Source of the DNA: Streptomyces sp. Isolate_45
GTDB taxonomy: Bacteria > Actinomycetota > Actinomycetes > Streptomycetales > Streptomycetaceae
DNA: 64,000 nucleotides
Assembly: GCF_024721315.2 (NCBI RefSeq)
Contig: NZ_JANFAK020000011.1
Span: 1 to 64,000 of the forward strand
Direction: 5' to 3'
This document shows, one piece after another, positions 27,232 through 36,114 of this stretch. The position numbers were made by a program, and so were the translations under genes. Under the pieces are notes generated by a model that ran no database searches, was not told the origin of the DNA, and saw nothing but the letters and a program-made list of their open reading frames with translations. The first letter of the stretch is position 1. Each line of letters begins with the position of its first letter.

Positions 27232-27251
27232 GGGGCTTGCGGCAAGGCCCC
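27232..27251. promoter_or_regulatory. Rifamycin-associated element (RAE)-like palindrome
   Basis: GGGGCTTGCGGCAAGGCCCC matches, as I remember it, the conserved inverted repeat described upstream of rifamycin-inactivating genes in actinomycetes and linked to rifamycin induction. A -10-like TATAGC lies at 27219-27224, so the element would overlap the transcription start. It sits 56 bp before the glycosyltransferase gene. Confidence 0.8.
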
Positions 27252-27307
27252 GGGGGTGAAGCAGAATCACCGACCTAAGCCAATGATCATGGGACAGGGG
27301 GTTCGCC

Positions 27308-28570
27308 ATGCGTGTGGTCGTGTCGACGTACGGGTCGCGCGGGAGCGTCGAACCGATGGTGGGGCTCGCGGTGCGGCTGCGGGAGCTCGGCGCCGAGGTC
27401 CGGGTGTGCGCGCCGCCCGACGAAGAGTTCCGCAAGAGGCTGGACGCCGTCGGGGTGGAGATGGTCCCCGCCGGCCCGGCCGTCCGCCCGGTGGTGACCA
27501 CGGTGGAGCCGGGTTCGGCGGTGGGCCTGGCGCGGCGCGCGTCCGAGTTGATGGCCCTCCAGTTCGACACCGTCGCCGCGGTGGCCAAGGGGTGCGACGC
27601 GTTGGTCGTGACCGGGCCGCTGCCGGTCACGGCCGCCGCGCGGTCGGTCGCCGAGCAGTTGGGCGTTCGCTACGTGCACGCGAGCCACCAGCCGGTCAGC
27701 CTGCCGTCGCCGCACCGCAGGCCGCCCGTACGGCGGGGCAGGCCGGAGCCGTCGGCGGAGATCGCCAACCGGACCCTGTGGGACGAGGACGCCCTCATCG
27801 CGCACACGATGTTCGGCGAGATGCTCAACACCCACCGTGCGTCGGCGGGCCTGCCGCCGGTCGACAACATCCGCGACTACGCCTTCTCCGATCAGCCGTG
27901 GCTCGCCACTGACCCGGTGCTCGCCCCGTGGCAGCCGACGGACCTCGACGTCTTCCAGACCGGAGCGTGGGCCGTCCCGGACGAACGGCCCCTGGACGCG
28001 GACCTGTTGGAGTTCCTCGACGCCGGTGACGCACCGGTGTACGTCGGCTTCGGCAGCATGCCCGCGGCCGCTGCCGGCGAGGCCGCCCGTACGGCCGTCG
28101 AGGCGGTCCGGGCTCAGGGCCGCCGCGTGGTCCTCTCCCGCGGCTGGGCCGAGTTGGCCCTGACGGACGACCGCGACGACTGCTTCCTCGTCGGCGAGGC
28201 CAACCACCGGGCACTGTTCCGCCGGGTGTCCGCGGTCGTCCACCACGGCAGCGCGGGGACCACGACGACCGCGGCCCTGGCCGGGGCGCCCCAGGTCGTC
28301 GTACCCACGGGCGGGGACCAGCCGTACTGGGCCGGCCGGGTGGTGGACCTGGGCATCGGCGCGGAACACGCCGGCTCGGCCCCCACCGCCGACTCCCTCG
28401 CCGTCGCGCTCGAAAGCGCCCTGGCCCCCGGGATCCGCGAACGGGCCACCGCGGTGGCCGCCACGGTCCGCACCGACGGAACCACGGTGGCGGCCCGCCG
28501 GCTGCTCGACGAGGTCGGCCGACACGAGCCTTCGGCGTCCACACGGGGATCGGCTTCCCCGTCCGCGTGA
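27308..28570 (+). CDS. rgt: GT1 glycosyltransferase, probable rifamycin glycosyltransferase
   Basis: The 420-residue protein is a GT-B glycosyltransferase of the antibiotic type. The acceptor domain starts MRVVVSTYGSRGSVEPMVGL. The hinge contains PVYVGFGSMP. The donor-binding signature is VVHHGSAGTTTTAALAGAPQ followed by GGDQPYWAGRV. Rgt enzymes of soil actinomycetes attach glucose to the ansa-chain hydroxyl of rifamycin and inactivate it. The assignment to rifamycin rests on context: the RAE palindrome 56 bp upstream and helR downstream. In isolation the sequence would only support GT1. AGGGGG precedes the ATG. It is the first gene of a two-gene operon. Confidence 0.82.
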   Translation: MRVVVSTYGSRGSVEPMVGLAVRLRELGAEVRVCAPPDEEFRKRLDAVGVEMVPAGPAVRPVVTTVEPGSAVGLARRASELMALQFDTVAAVAKGCDALVVTGPLPVTAAARSVAEQLGVRYVHASHQPVSLPSPHRRPPVRRGRPEPSAEIANRTLWDEDALIAHTMFGEMLNTHRASAGLPPVDNIRDYAFSDQPWLATDPVLAPWQPTDLDVFQTGAWAVPDERPLDADLLEFLDAGDAPVYVGFGSMPAAAAGEAARTAVEAVRAQGRRVVLSRGWAELALTDDRDDCFLVGEANHRALFRRVSAVVHHGSAGTTTTAALAGAPQVVVPTGGDQPYWAGRVVDLGIGAEHAGSAPTADSLAVALESALAPGIRERATAVAATVRTDGTTVAARRLLDEVGRHEPSASTRGSASPSA

Positions 28571-28707
28571 GGAACGGCGTTTCCGCCCCCGCCCGCACGC
28601 CGCGGGGCGACCCGTCCCGGACGCCCCACCACACCAAGCGCATTCACGTACAGAACCTCCCGCACACCGGGGTCGCGAACGACCGACCCGAGATCGGAGC
28701 CGCATCC

Positions 28708-30885
28708 GTGCACCCGCTGACCACCAGCGTGTTCGACCTTCCCGACCACCTTTCCGCCAAGGCCGACCCGAAGCTGGTCGCCGGGGACGAGCAGCACTTC
28801 TCCGCCCTCTCCCAGACCCTCGACCGCACGATCGCCGAGGTGTCCGAGCGGCTCGACGCCGCACGCAGGGCGCCCGGCGGCATGGGCCGGCAGGCGATGG
28901 ACCGGGACGCGGAGATCCACCGGCTCAGCGCTCGCCTGCGCGTGCTGCGCCGCTTCGGCCTGGACCTGTGTCTCGGCCGCATGGTCGGCGCCGACGACAC
29001 CGAGCCCCTGTACATCGGACGGTTCGGCCTCACCGACAGCACGGGCCGCCGGCTGCTGGTCGACTGGCGCTCCCCGGCGGCGGAGCCGTTCTTCGCCGCC
29101 ACCCACGCCAACCCGATGGGCCTGAGCAGCCGCCGCCGGTACCGGTGGACCCGCGGCCGGATCGGCGACTACTGGGACGAGGTGTTCACCAGCGAAGGCC
29201 TGGAAGGGCACGCCGCGCTCGATGACCAGTCCGCCTTCATCGCCGGGCTCGGCGGCAACCGGTCGTCCCGGATGCGGGACGTGCTCGGCACCATCCAGGC
29301 GGACCAGGACGCCATCATCCGGGCCGGCTCCCGGGGCGCCCTCGTCGTCGACGGCGGCCCCGGTACGGGCAAGACCGTCGTCGCCCTGCACCGAACCGCC
29401 CACCTCCTCCACTCCGACCCCCGGCTCGGTCACCGCCGCGGCGGCGTGCTGTTCGTCGGCCCGCACCGCCCCTACCTGGCCTACGTCTCCGATGTCCTGC
29501 CCAGCCTCGGCGAGGAGGGGGTACAGACCTGCACCATCCAGGACCTCGTGGCCGAGGGAGCCGGGGCGGCGGTCGAGAGCGACCCGGAGGTGGCCCGGCT
29601 GAAGTCTTCCGCGGACCTGGTGAGGGCCGTCGAGGCGGCCGTCAGGATCTACGAGGAACCGCCCGCCACGGGCATGACGGTCACGACCCCCTGGTCCGAC
29701 ATCCGACTGACCGCCGATGACTGGGCCACGGCCTTCGAGGTGGTGGAGCCGGGTACCCCGCACAACGAGGCGCGCGAGCAGATCCGGGCGGAACTGGCCA
29801 CGATCCTGTTGGACAAGCACCAGTGGGACGACGACGGCGACGAGGAGGACGTCCCGGAGGAACTGTTCCGCCGGTCCCTGCGCCGGAACCGGGAGCTGGC
29901 GGCGGCCCTCGACCGTGCCTGGCCGACGCTGGAACCGGCCGAACTCGTCGCGGACCTGTGGTCGGTGCCCGCCTACCTGCGCAAGTGCGCTCCCTGGCTG
30001 AGCCGCGAAGAGGCGCACTTGCTCCAGCGCGCGGACGCCCAGCGCTGGACGGTGTCCGACCTGCCGCTCCTGGACGCGGCGCGACAGCGCCTCGGCGACC
30101 CGCGCGCGTCCCTGCGCGAGCGCCGCCACGAGGCCTCCGTCGCCGCCGAGCGCGAGCGCATGGCCGGGGTCATCGAAAGCGTGCTCGCCGCCGACGCCGA
30201 CGGCGAGGGCGCGGTGACGATGCTGCACGGCAGGGACCTCCAGGACAGCCTGATCGACGAGAGCGCGCTGCCCGACACCGACCGGGACCGGCTCGCCGGG
30301 CCGTTCGCGCACATCGTCGTGGACGAGGCCCAGGAACTGACGGACGCCGAATGGCAGATGCTGCTGCTGCGCTGCCCGTCCCGGAGCTTCACCATCGTCG
30401 GCGACCGGGCGCAGGCCGGACACGGGTTCACGGAGTCCTGGCGGGAACGGTTGGAGCGGATCGGGATCGACCGGATCACCATGGCCTCCCTGAGCGTCAA
30501 CTACCGGACCCCGGAAGAGGTCATGGCGGAGGCCGCGCCGGTCATCCGCGCCGTGCTCCCGGACGCCAACGTGCCGACCTCCGTACGCAGCAGCGGTATT
30601 CCGGTCGTGCGCGGATCCGTGACGGAGAGGGACGCGATCCTCGACACCTGGCTCGCCGCGCACGCCGAAGGGGTGGCCTGCGTCATCGGCGATCCCGCGT
30701 TCCGTGCGACGTCCCGCGTCCGGTCGTTGACCCCGAGGCTGTCGAAGGGTCTTGAGTTCGACCTGGTCGTCCTCGTCGACCCGCAGGACTTCGGCACGGG
30801 GGTCGCGGGAGCGGTGGACCGCTACGTCGCGATGACCCGGGCGACCCAGCGGCTCGTTATCCTCACCACTCCCGAACGGCGGTAG
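28708..30885 (+). CDS. helR: HelR, RNA polymerase-binding helicase-like rifamycin-resistance protein
   Basis: A 725-residue UvrD/Rep-like ATPase of the HelD/HelR group. An N-terminal coiled-coil arm (about 15-90, with QAMDRDAEIHRLSARLRVLR) inserts into the RNA polymerase secondary channel in relatives. It is followed by the split motor: Walker A GGPGTGKTVVAL near 216, VDEAQELTDAEW near 535, SVNYRTPEEV near 595 and KGLEFDLVVLVDPQDFG near 680. HelR dislodges rifamycin from polymerase and gives tolerance. GTG 28708 with GGAG 9 nt upstream opens the conserved HPLTTSVFDLPDHLSAKADP. The frame continues upstream to overlap the glycosyltransferase stop, but that stretch is not conserved-looking. No second RAE is found, so it is read from the upstream promoter. 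Confidence 0.88.
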   Translation: MHPLTTSVFDLPDHLSAKADPKLVAGDEQHFSALSQTLDRTIAEVSERLDAARRAPGGMGRQAMDRDAEIHRLSARLRVLRRFGLDLCLGRMVGADDTEPLYIGRFGLTDSTGRRLLVDWRSPAAEPFFAATHANPMGLSSRRRYRWTRGRIGDYWDEVFTSEGLEGHAALDDQSAFIAGLGGNRSSRMRDVLGTIQADQDAIIRAGSRGALVVDGGPGTGKTVVALHRTAHLLHSDPRLGHRRGGVLFVGPHRPYLAYVSDVLPSLGEEGVQTCTIQDLVAEGAGAAVESDPEVARLKSSADLVRAVEAAVRIYEEPPATGMTVTTPWSDIRLTADDWATAFEVVEPGTPHNEAREQIRAELATILLDKHQWDDDGDEEDVPEELFRRSLRRNRELAAALDRAWPTLEPAELVADLWSVPAYLRKCAPWLSREEAHLLQRADAQRWTVSDLPLLDAARQRLGDPRASLRERRHEASVAAERERMAGVIESVLAADADGEGAVTMLHGRDLQDSLIDESALPDTDRDRLAGPFAHIVVDEAQELTDAEWQMLLLRCPSRSFTIVGDRAQAGHGFTESWRERLERIGIDRITMASLSVNYRTPEEVMAEAAPVIRAVLPDANVPTSVRSSGIPVVRGSVTERDAILDTWLAAHAEGVACVIGDPAFRATSRVRSLTPRLSKGLEFDLVVLVDPQDFGTGVAGAVDRYVAMTRATQRLVILTTPERR

Positions 30886-30926
30886 CGGGGCGGCGGCGCG
30901 GACCGGGAGCCCCTCCACAGGGCCTT

Positions 30927-30983
30927 GTTAGAGGGTGTCACGAAACCTCTTGTATCTCACCGCAGTCGGTTATAGCCTCTAAC
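30927..30983 (+). promoter_or_regulatory. Promoter and inverted repeat before the SRPBCC gene
   Basis: GTTAGAGG (30927-30934) and CCTCTAAC (30976-30983) form an 8-bp inverted repeat, with another CCTCT at 30946-30950. Between them lie TTGTAT (30950-30955) and TATAGC (30971-30976), 15 bp apart, a slightly short promoter for the secreted SRPBCC protein. The arrangement would suit a looping repressor. Confidence 0.4.
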
Positions 30984-31041
30984 GACAGTTTGAATCCTTG
31001 CCGCACGGTACGCCCGCCACCGAACGCCGAAGGGGAACTCC

Positions 31042-31686
31042 ATGCCCGGCACCCGCCGTAGCCACGGCACCCGCGCCGCCCTGTTCACCGTCCCGCTCGT
31101 CACCGGCCTCCTCGCCATCACCGCTTTACCCGCGGGGGCGGCCGGCCCCCACGGTCCCCGCCCCGCCGTGTCGCCGACCTGCGGCGGGGCGGGCGTCGAC
31201 CCCGACGCCCGCGTCCGGCACCGGGCCGAGATCCTCATCGACGCGCCGCTGCGCACGGTCTGGAAACTGCAGACCGACGTGGAGCGCTGGCCGGCCTGGC
31301 AGGCTCCCGTGACGACGGCCGAACGCCTCGACCACGGCCCCCTCCGCCGGGGTTCGGCCTTCCGATGGACGGTTCCGGTGCCCCCCAACCCGACTCCGGC
31401 CACCCGCCTGGACATCACCTCGACCGTCGAACAGCTCAGGCCGTACTCGTGTATCCGCTGGACGGGGCCCGCGATCGGCGAGGGGCTGCACATCGACGGC
31501 GTCCACGTCTGGAGCTTCACCCGGACCCCCGGCGGCGTCAGGGTGGTCACCGAGGAGACCCATGTCGGCCCGCAGGTCGACGCGGACGTACCCACCGCGA
31601 CCGCCATCCTCCGCCAGGGCCTCGAAGCCTGGCTGAACGACCTGAAGTCCACCGCGGAGTCCCGCACCCACCACCGGCCGGAATGA
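31042..31686 (+). CDS. Secreted SRPBCC (START/polyketide-cyclase-fold) protein
   Basis: The 214-residue protein has a signal peptide (GTRAALFTVPLVTGLLAITA, cleavage after LPAGA). It is followed by an SRPBCC domain (about 60-205): RHRAEILIDAPLRTVWKLQT then DVERWPAWQAPVTTAERLD, the strand-helix opening typical of this hydrophobic-ligand fold. EETHVGPQ and a long C-terminal helix (ATAILRQGLEAWLNDLKSTA) complete it. Most SRPBCC proteins are cytoplasmic; an exported one is less usual and suggests extracellular lipid or small-molecule binding. It converges with htpG across a strong hairpin. Confidence 0.78.
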   Translation: MPGTRRSHGTRAALFTVPLVTGLLAITALPAGAAGPHGPRPAVSPTCGGAGVDPDARVRHRAEILIDAPLRTVWKLQTDVERWPAWQAPVTTAERLDHGPLRRGSAFRWTVPVPPNPTPATRLDITSTVEQLRPYSCIRWTGPAIGEGLHIDGVHVWSFTRTPGGVRVVTEETHVGPQVDADVPTATAILRQGLEAWLNDLKSTAESRTHHRPE

Positions 31687-31729
31687 CCCGAACCCCTGGC
31701 GTCCCCGACCTGCGGCGTGACCGGCCGAC

Positions 31730-31762
31730 GGGGTGCGGCCCGCGTGGGACGGGCCGCACCCC
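31730..31762. terminator. Bidirectional terminator hairpin
   Basis: A perfect 13-bp stem (GGGGTGCGGCCCG with its complement, 7-base loop) lies between the convergent SRPBCC and htpG genes. This is the position and strength expected of a shared factor-independent terminator without a T tail. Confidence 0.75.
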
Positions 31763-31779
31763 GGGCCGCACCCCCTCGG

Positions 31780-33693
31780 TCAGAGGGTGCGGGTCAGCCG
31801 GTCGGTGAGCAGCCGGGTGAAGCGGGCGGGGTCGGGCAGGTCGCCCCCTTCGGCGAGCAGCGCGCTGCCGTACACGAGCTCGGCGATCTCCTTCAGGGCG
31901 ACGTCGTCGGCGTTCGCCCCGTGTGCCGTACGCAGCGCCGTGATCAGCGGATGCGTGGGGTTGAGCTCCAGGATCCGCTTGACCGGGGGCATCTCCTGCC
32001 CCATCGCCCGGTACATCTTCTCCAGGGTCGGGGTCATGTCCTGGGCGTCGCCGACGACGCACGCGGCCGAGGTCGTCAGTCGCGACGACAGGCGGACCTC
32101 CTTGACCTCGTCGGACAGCGCGGTCGTCAGCCAGGTCAGCAGCGCGGCGAACTCCTCGTCACGCCTGGCCCCCGACTCGGCGTCCTCGTCCTCGCCGGTG
32201 GGCCCGCCGAGGTCGACCTGGCCCTTGGCGATCGACTGCAGACGGTGGCCGTCGAAGGCGGGCACCCGGTCGGTCCACACCTCGTCGACGGGGTCGGTGA
32301 GGATCAGGACCTCGTACCCCTTGGCGGCGAACGCCTCCATGTGCGGCGAGTTCTCCACAGTGGCGCGGTTCTCGCCGGTCAGGTAGTAGATGGTGTCCTG
32401 CCCGTCCCGCATGCGCTCGACGTACTCGCGCAGGGTGGTGGTCCTCCCCTTGTCGTGGGTGGAGTCCGCGGACACCAGTTCCAGCAGGGCCTCGGTGTTG
32501 TCGGTGTCCTCCAGCAGACCTTCCTTCAGCACCCGGCCGTACTGGGACCACAGGTCCGCGTAGCGGCCGCTGTCGTCGTTCCGCACGCTCTTGAGGGCGC
32601 CGAGGACCTTCTTCACCAGTCGCCGGCGCACGCTGCGGATCTGCCGGTCGTGCTGGAGGATCTCGCGGGAGATGTTCAGCGACAGGTCATGGGCGTCCAC
32701 CACCCCCTTGACGAAGCGCAGGTAGTTCGGCATCAGCGCTTCGCAGTCGTCCATGATGAACACGCGCTTGACGTACAGCTGCACCCCGCGCTTGCTCTCG
32801 CGGGAGTACAGGTCGAACGGCGCCCGCGAGGGCACGAACAGCAGGGCCTCGTACTCGAAGTTGCCCTCGGCCTTCATGTGGATGGTCTGGGCGGGATCCT
32901 GCCAGTCATGGCTGATCTGCTTGTAGAACTCGTTGTACTCGGCCTCGGTCACCTCGCCGCGCGGTCGGGCCCAGATCGCCTTCATCGAGTTGAGCGTCTC
33001 GACGTCGCGCGTGGTGGCGTCCTCGCCATCGGTGCGCTCGACCGACATTCGGATCGGCCACCGGATGAAGTCGGAGTACTGCTTGACGATCTGACGGATC
33101 TTCCACTCGGCCAGGTAGTCGGCCAGTCCGTCCTCACCGTCGGCGGGCTTGAGGTGCAAGGTCACCGAGGTGCCCACGGGCAGGCCGTCGACGGCCTCGA
33201 TCTCGTAGGTGCCCTCGCCGTCCGACTCCCACCGGGTTCCCTCTTCGCCGCCCGCCCGTCGGGTGCGCAGGGTGACCTTGTCCGCGACCATGAAGGCCGA
33301 GTAGAAGCCGACGCCGAACTGCCCGATCAGGTTTTGCGCCGCGGCGGGGTCGTCGGCATCCTTGATCTTCTCCAGCAGGCCGGCGGTGCCGGACTTGGCG
33401 ATCGTCCCGATCAGCTCCACGAGGTCGTCGCGGCTCATGCCGATGCCGTTGTCCCGGACGGTCAGCGTGCGGGCGTCGAGGTCGGTCTCCAGCGTGATGT
33501 GAAGGTCCGAGGTATCGACCCCGAGATCCGCGTCCGTCAGTGACTCCAGCCTCAGCTTGTCCAGGGCGTCCGAGGCGTTCGAGATCAGCTCGCGCAGGAA
33601 GATGTCCTTGTTCGAGTAGATCGAGTGAATCACCAACCGGAGCAACTGACGCGTCTCGGCCTGGAATTCGAGCGTCTCGACACTGCTACCCAC
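31780..33693 (-). CDS. htpG: HtpG, Hsp90-family chaperone
   Basis: The 637-residue chaperone is full length for HtpG. The N-terminal GHKL ATPase domain shows RELISNASDALDKLR, DNGIGMSRDDLVE and GQFGVGFYSAFMVADKVTL. The middle domain includes IHMKAEGNFEYEALLFVPSR and QLYVKRVFIMDDCEALMPNY, and the C-terminal dimerisation domain ends ARFTRLLTDRLTRTL. GTG 33693 is chosen because GGGAG lies 8 nt upstream and VETLEFQAETRQLLRLVIHS begins the family. Its start lies 8 bp inside the end of the histidine-kinase gene, so the chaperone is translationally coupled to a two-component system, an unusual setting for htpG. Confidence 0.95.
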   Translation of the reverse strand: MGSSVETLEFQAETRQLLRLVIHSIYSNKDIFLRELISNASDALDKLRLESLTDADLGVDTSDLHITLETDLDARTLTVRDNGIGMSRDDLVELIGTIAKSGTAGLLEKIKDADDPAAAQNLIGQFGVGFYSAFMVADKVTLRTRRAGGEEGTRWESDGEGTYEIEAVDGLPVGTSVTLHLKPADGEDGLADYLAEWKIRQIVKQYSDFIRWPIRMSVERTDGEDATTRDVETLNSMKAIWARPRGEVTEAEYNEFYKQISHDWQDPAQTIHMKAEGNFEYEALLFVPSRAPFDLYSRESKRGVQLYVKRVFIMDDCEALMPNYLRFVKGVVDAHDLSLNISREILQHDRQIRSVRRRLVKKVLGALKSVRNDDSGRYADLWSQYGRVLKEGLLEDTDNTEALLELVSADSTHDKGRTTTLREYVERMRDGQDTIYYLTGENRATVENSPHMEAFAAKGYEVLILTDPVDEVWTDRVPAFDGHRLQSIAKGQVDLGGPTGEDEDAESGARRDEEFAALLTWLTTALSDEVKEVRLSSRLTTSAACVVGDAQDMTPTLEKMYRAMGQEMPPVKRILELNPTHPLITALRTAHGANADDVALKEIAELVYGSALLAEGGDLPDPARFTRLLTDRLTRTL

Positions 33694-35308
33694 TCTGGGT
33701 GCTCCCTTCGTTACGGTTGAGACGCATGATAGACGCGGAGTCGTCCGTCCCGGGCGCCACGGGCAGCCGCAGGACCAGGCGCGCGCCGTGCGCGGCGTCA
33801 TCGGCCGTCAGCGTCCCCCCGTGATGGGCCGCCAGGTCCCGGGCGATGGCGAGGCCCAGGCCCGCCCCGCCGTGATCGCGGCTGCGCGAGTCGTCGAGGC
33901 GGGTGAAACGCTCGAAGACCCGATCCCGGTCGGCCGCCGGGATGCCCGGACCGTCGTCGATGACCTCCAGCACGGCCGTGCGCGGGCCCGGGCCCTTCGT
34001 GGTGCGCAGCGTGACCTCCACGCACCCCTCCGCGTAACGCTGGGCGTTGTCCAGCAGGTTGGTGACGACCCGGCTCAGCCACAGGGCGCTGCCGGTGATC
34101 CCCACTCCCTCCTCAAGGCGCGTGCGTACGGGAACCCGGTCGCCCAGCCTGGCGCCGACCGCCTCCTCCACCAGGGCGGACAGGTCGAGCTCGACAGCGG
34201 CCACGGGCTGCGCGGCGTCGATGCGGGCGAGCAGCAGCAGGTCGGAGGCGAGGTGTTGGAGCCTTTCGACGTCCTCCAGGGCCCCACCGATGAGCTCGGG
34301 CCACAACTCCGGGTCCCGGACCGCCAGCGCCACCTCCAACTGCGTACGCAGCACGGTGATGGGGGAGCGCAGCTCGTGCGAGGCGTCGGCGATGAACTGC
34401 CGCTGACGGGCACCGGAGGCCTCCAGCCGGTCCAGGGTGGCGTTCATGGTCTCCGCGAGACGGGCGACCTCGTCGTGGGTGGCGGGTACCGGCACCCGGC
34501 GGTGCAGATCGCGGTCGGAGATCTCGGCGACCTCGGCGCGGATCGACTCCACGGGCCGCAGCGCGCGGCCGGTGACCCGCCACGTCACGAGGGCGACGGT
34601 GGCCAGCAGCAGGGGCATGCCGATCACCAGTGCGGCGGTGGTGGTGTCGTCGGCGGCGTCCGCGTCGCGCAGGGAGGCCCCGGCGTACACCACGGCGGGG
34701 CCGCTCGGCGTGTCGGTGACGACCTGGACGACCCGCTGACGGTGGTCCCCGCCCAGCGGCCGGACCCGCCAGGTCTGGAACCGGATCCCGGGTACGTCGC
34801 GACCCGCCGGCGGGAACGCGGGCACGCCGAGGAGGTTCGGGGTGGCGAACAGGACGCGGCCGTCGGCGCTCACGACCTGGACGAACTCGACACCGCGGCC
34901 CGTCGGGCGGACGCGGTCGAGCCGTCCGGCGGCGGCGAGCTGCGCCACGCTGTCGGCCTGCCGCCGCGCGTCGTTCTCCGCGTTGCGCAGCAGGTTGGCC
35001 TCCAGCAGGCCGAGCAGGGCGAACGAGGCCAGTGCCAGGGCCGCGGCCACGACGACGCTCGCGCCCACCGTCGCCCGGGCCCGCACGGTGGTGGGCCGGA
35101 GCCGTCGCAGAACCGGCCACCGCTCCACCGCCGCGGCGGCGGCCGCGCGAACGGCGGTGACCGGGCGGCCGTTCAGGAGGCGGCGCCGGAGGGACGGCCC
35201 GCGCACCGGCGAGCGGCGGTGGAGGAGGCCACGGACCCGCAGACCGCGCGGGCCCGGGACGGCCGGGCCCCGGGTGGGGGTGTCGTGGACGGGGGGACGT
35301 TCAGCCAC
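33686..35308 (-). CDS. Two-component sensor histidine kinase
   Basis: A 540-residue kinase. It has an arginine-rich N-terminus, membrane segment 1 (VGASVVVAAALALASFALLG), an extracytoplasmic sensor of about 110 residues, membrane segment 2 (ALVIGMPLLLATVALVTW) and a HAMP domain. HisKA has the phospho-acceptor in FIADASHELRSPITVLRTQL, and HATPase_c has NLLDNAQRYAEG, DDGPGIP and GGAGLGLAIARDLA. GTG 35308 overlaps the response-regulator stop by 8 bp; a later start near the first membrane segment is possible. The 3' end overlaps htpG by 8 bp, so regulator, kinase and chaperone form one overlapping operon. Confidence 0.9.
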   Translation of the reverse strand: MAERPPVHDTPTRGPAVPGPRGLRVRGLLHRRSPVRGPSLRRRLLNGRPVTAVRAAAAAAVERWPVLRRLRPTTVRARATVGASVVVAAALALASFALLGLLEANLLRNAENDARRQADSVAQLAAAGRLDRVRPTGRGVEFVQVVSADGRVLFATPNLLGVPAFPPAGRDVPGIRFQTWRVRPLGGDHRQRVVQVVTDTPSGPAVVYAGASLRDADAADDTTTAALVIGMPLLLATVALVTWRVTGRALRPVESIRAEVAEISDRDLHRRVPVPATHDEVARLAETMNATLDRLEASGARQRQFIADASHELRSPITVLRTQLEVALAVRDPELWPELIGGALEDVERLQHLASDLLLLARIDAAQPVAAVELDLSALVEEAVGARLGDRVPVRTRLEEGVGITGSALWLSRVVTNLLDNAQRYAEGCVEVTLRTTKGPGPRTAVLEVIDDGPGIPAADRDRVFERFTRLDDSRSRDHGGAGLGLAIARDLAAHHGGTLTADDAAHGARLVLRLPVAPGTDDSASIMRLNRNEGSTQSG

Positions 35309-35978
35309 CGTCGGCCGCCAGTCGGTATCCGGCCCCGCGCACGGTCTCCAGGGCGGCGCGCCCGAACGGCGCGTCGATCTTCCGGCGCACGGCGCTGACG
35401 TGCACCTCGACGACGTTGGGGTCACCCTCGAAGGCGCTGTCCCACACCTGTTCCAGAATGTCCCGCTTGGTCACCACCTCGCCCGAGCGGCGGGCCAGGC
35501 ACTCCAGTACCGCGAACTCCCGCGCGGTCAGGCGTATGTCGGCGCCGTCACGGGCGCACGACCGCCGGGCGGGGTCGATCACCAGGTCGCCGCACCTCAG
35601 CACCTGCGGGCCGCGCCGGCCCGCGCGCCGCGCGAGCGCGCGGAGCCGGGCGACGAGTACCAGGTAGGAGAACGGCTTGGAAAGGAAGTCGTCGGCGCCG
35701 GTGTCCAGCGCCTCCGCCTCGTCGTACTCACCGTCCTTCGCGGTGAGCATCAGGATCCCCGACTCGTTGCCGGCGGCCCGCAGCCTCGCGCAGACGCGGT
35801 AGCCGTTCAGGCCGGGCAGCATGATGTCCAGCACGATCAGGTCGTAGTCGTGCTCGGAGGCCATCCACAGGCCCTGGAGCCCGTCGTGGGCAACGTCCAC
35901 CGAAAACCCCTCGGACTGAAGTCCCCGTTGCAGGGCCACGGCCAGTCGCCGTTCGTCCTCCACCACCAGTACGCGCAT
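35301..35978 (-). CDS. OmpR-family response regulator
   Basis: The 225-residue regulator has a receiver domain with acidic residues EDE at 7-9, phospho-acceptor D51 in LIVLDIMLPG and conserved Lys in LSKPFSY. It is followed by a winged-helix effector domain ending DPNVVEVHVSAVRRKIDAPF and ETVRGAGYRLA. The family (CutR/CseB-like) binds direct repeats upstream of targets. ATG 35978 begins the receiver domain directly. It is divergent from a membrane protein gene, and the space between them carries direct CTTCAG repeats, its probable operator. Confidence 0.93.
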   Translation of the reverse strand: MRVLVVEDERRLAVALQRGLQSEGFSVDVAHDGLQGLWMASEHDYDLIVLDIMLPGLNGYRVCARLRAAGNESGILMLTAKDGEYDEAEALDTGADDFLSKPFSYLVLVARLRALARRAGRRGPQVLRCGDLVIDPARRSCARDGADIRLTAREFAVLECLARRSGEVVTKRDILEQVWDSAFEGDPNVVEVHVSAVRRKIDAPFGRAALETVRGAGYRLAADGG

Positions 35979-36012
35979 GCCGAACAGGGTCTCAGGCCCG
36001 GCACGCGGGTGG

Positions 36013-36049
36013 CTGAAGAGGTCTTCAGGTGGCTTCAGCGGGGCTTCAG
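36013..36049. promoter_or_regulatory. Direct CTTCAG repeats, probable response-regulator operator
   Basis: CTTCAG occurs at 36023, 36033 and 36044 (10- and 11-bp spacing), preceded by the inverted CTGAAG at 36013. One-turn direct repeats are the classical binding geometry of OmpR-type regulators. The site lies between the divergent regulator and membrane-protein genes. Confidence 0.6.
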
Positions 36050-36114
36050 CATCGGCTCGGCATGCTCGGGAACCCCGCCGGGTGACGCGCCCGGTTGTCC
36101 TGAGGAGCAACGGT

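Noticed and set aside
28114..30918. 934-codon minus-strand frame over helR
   Set aside because: Same high-GC shadow effect; helR has full helicase motifs on the other strand.
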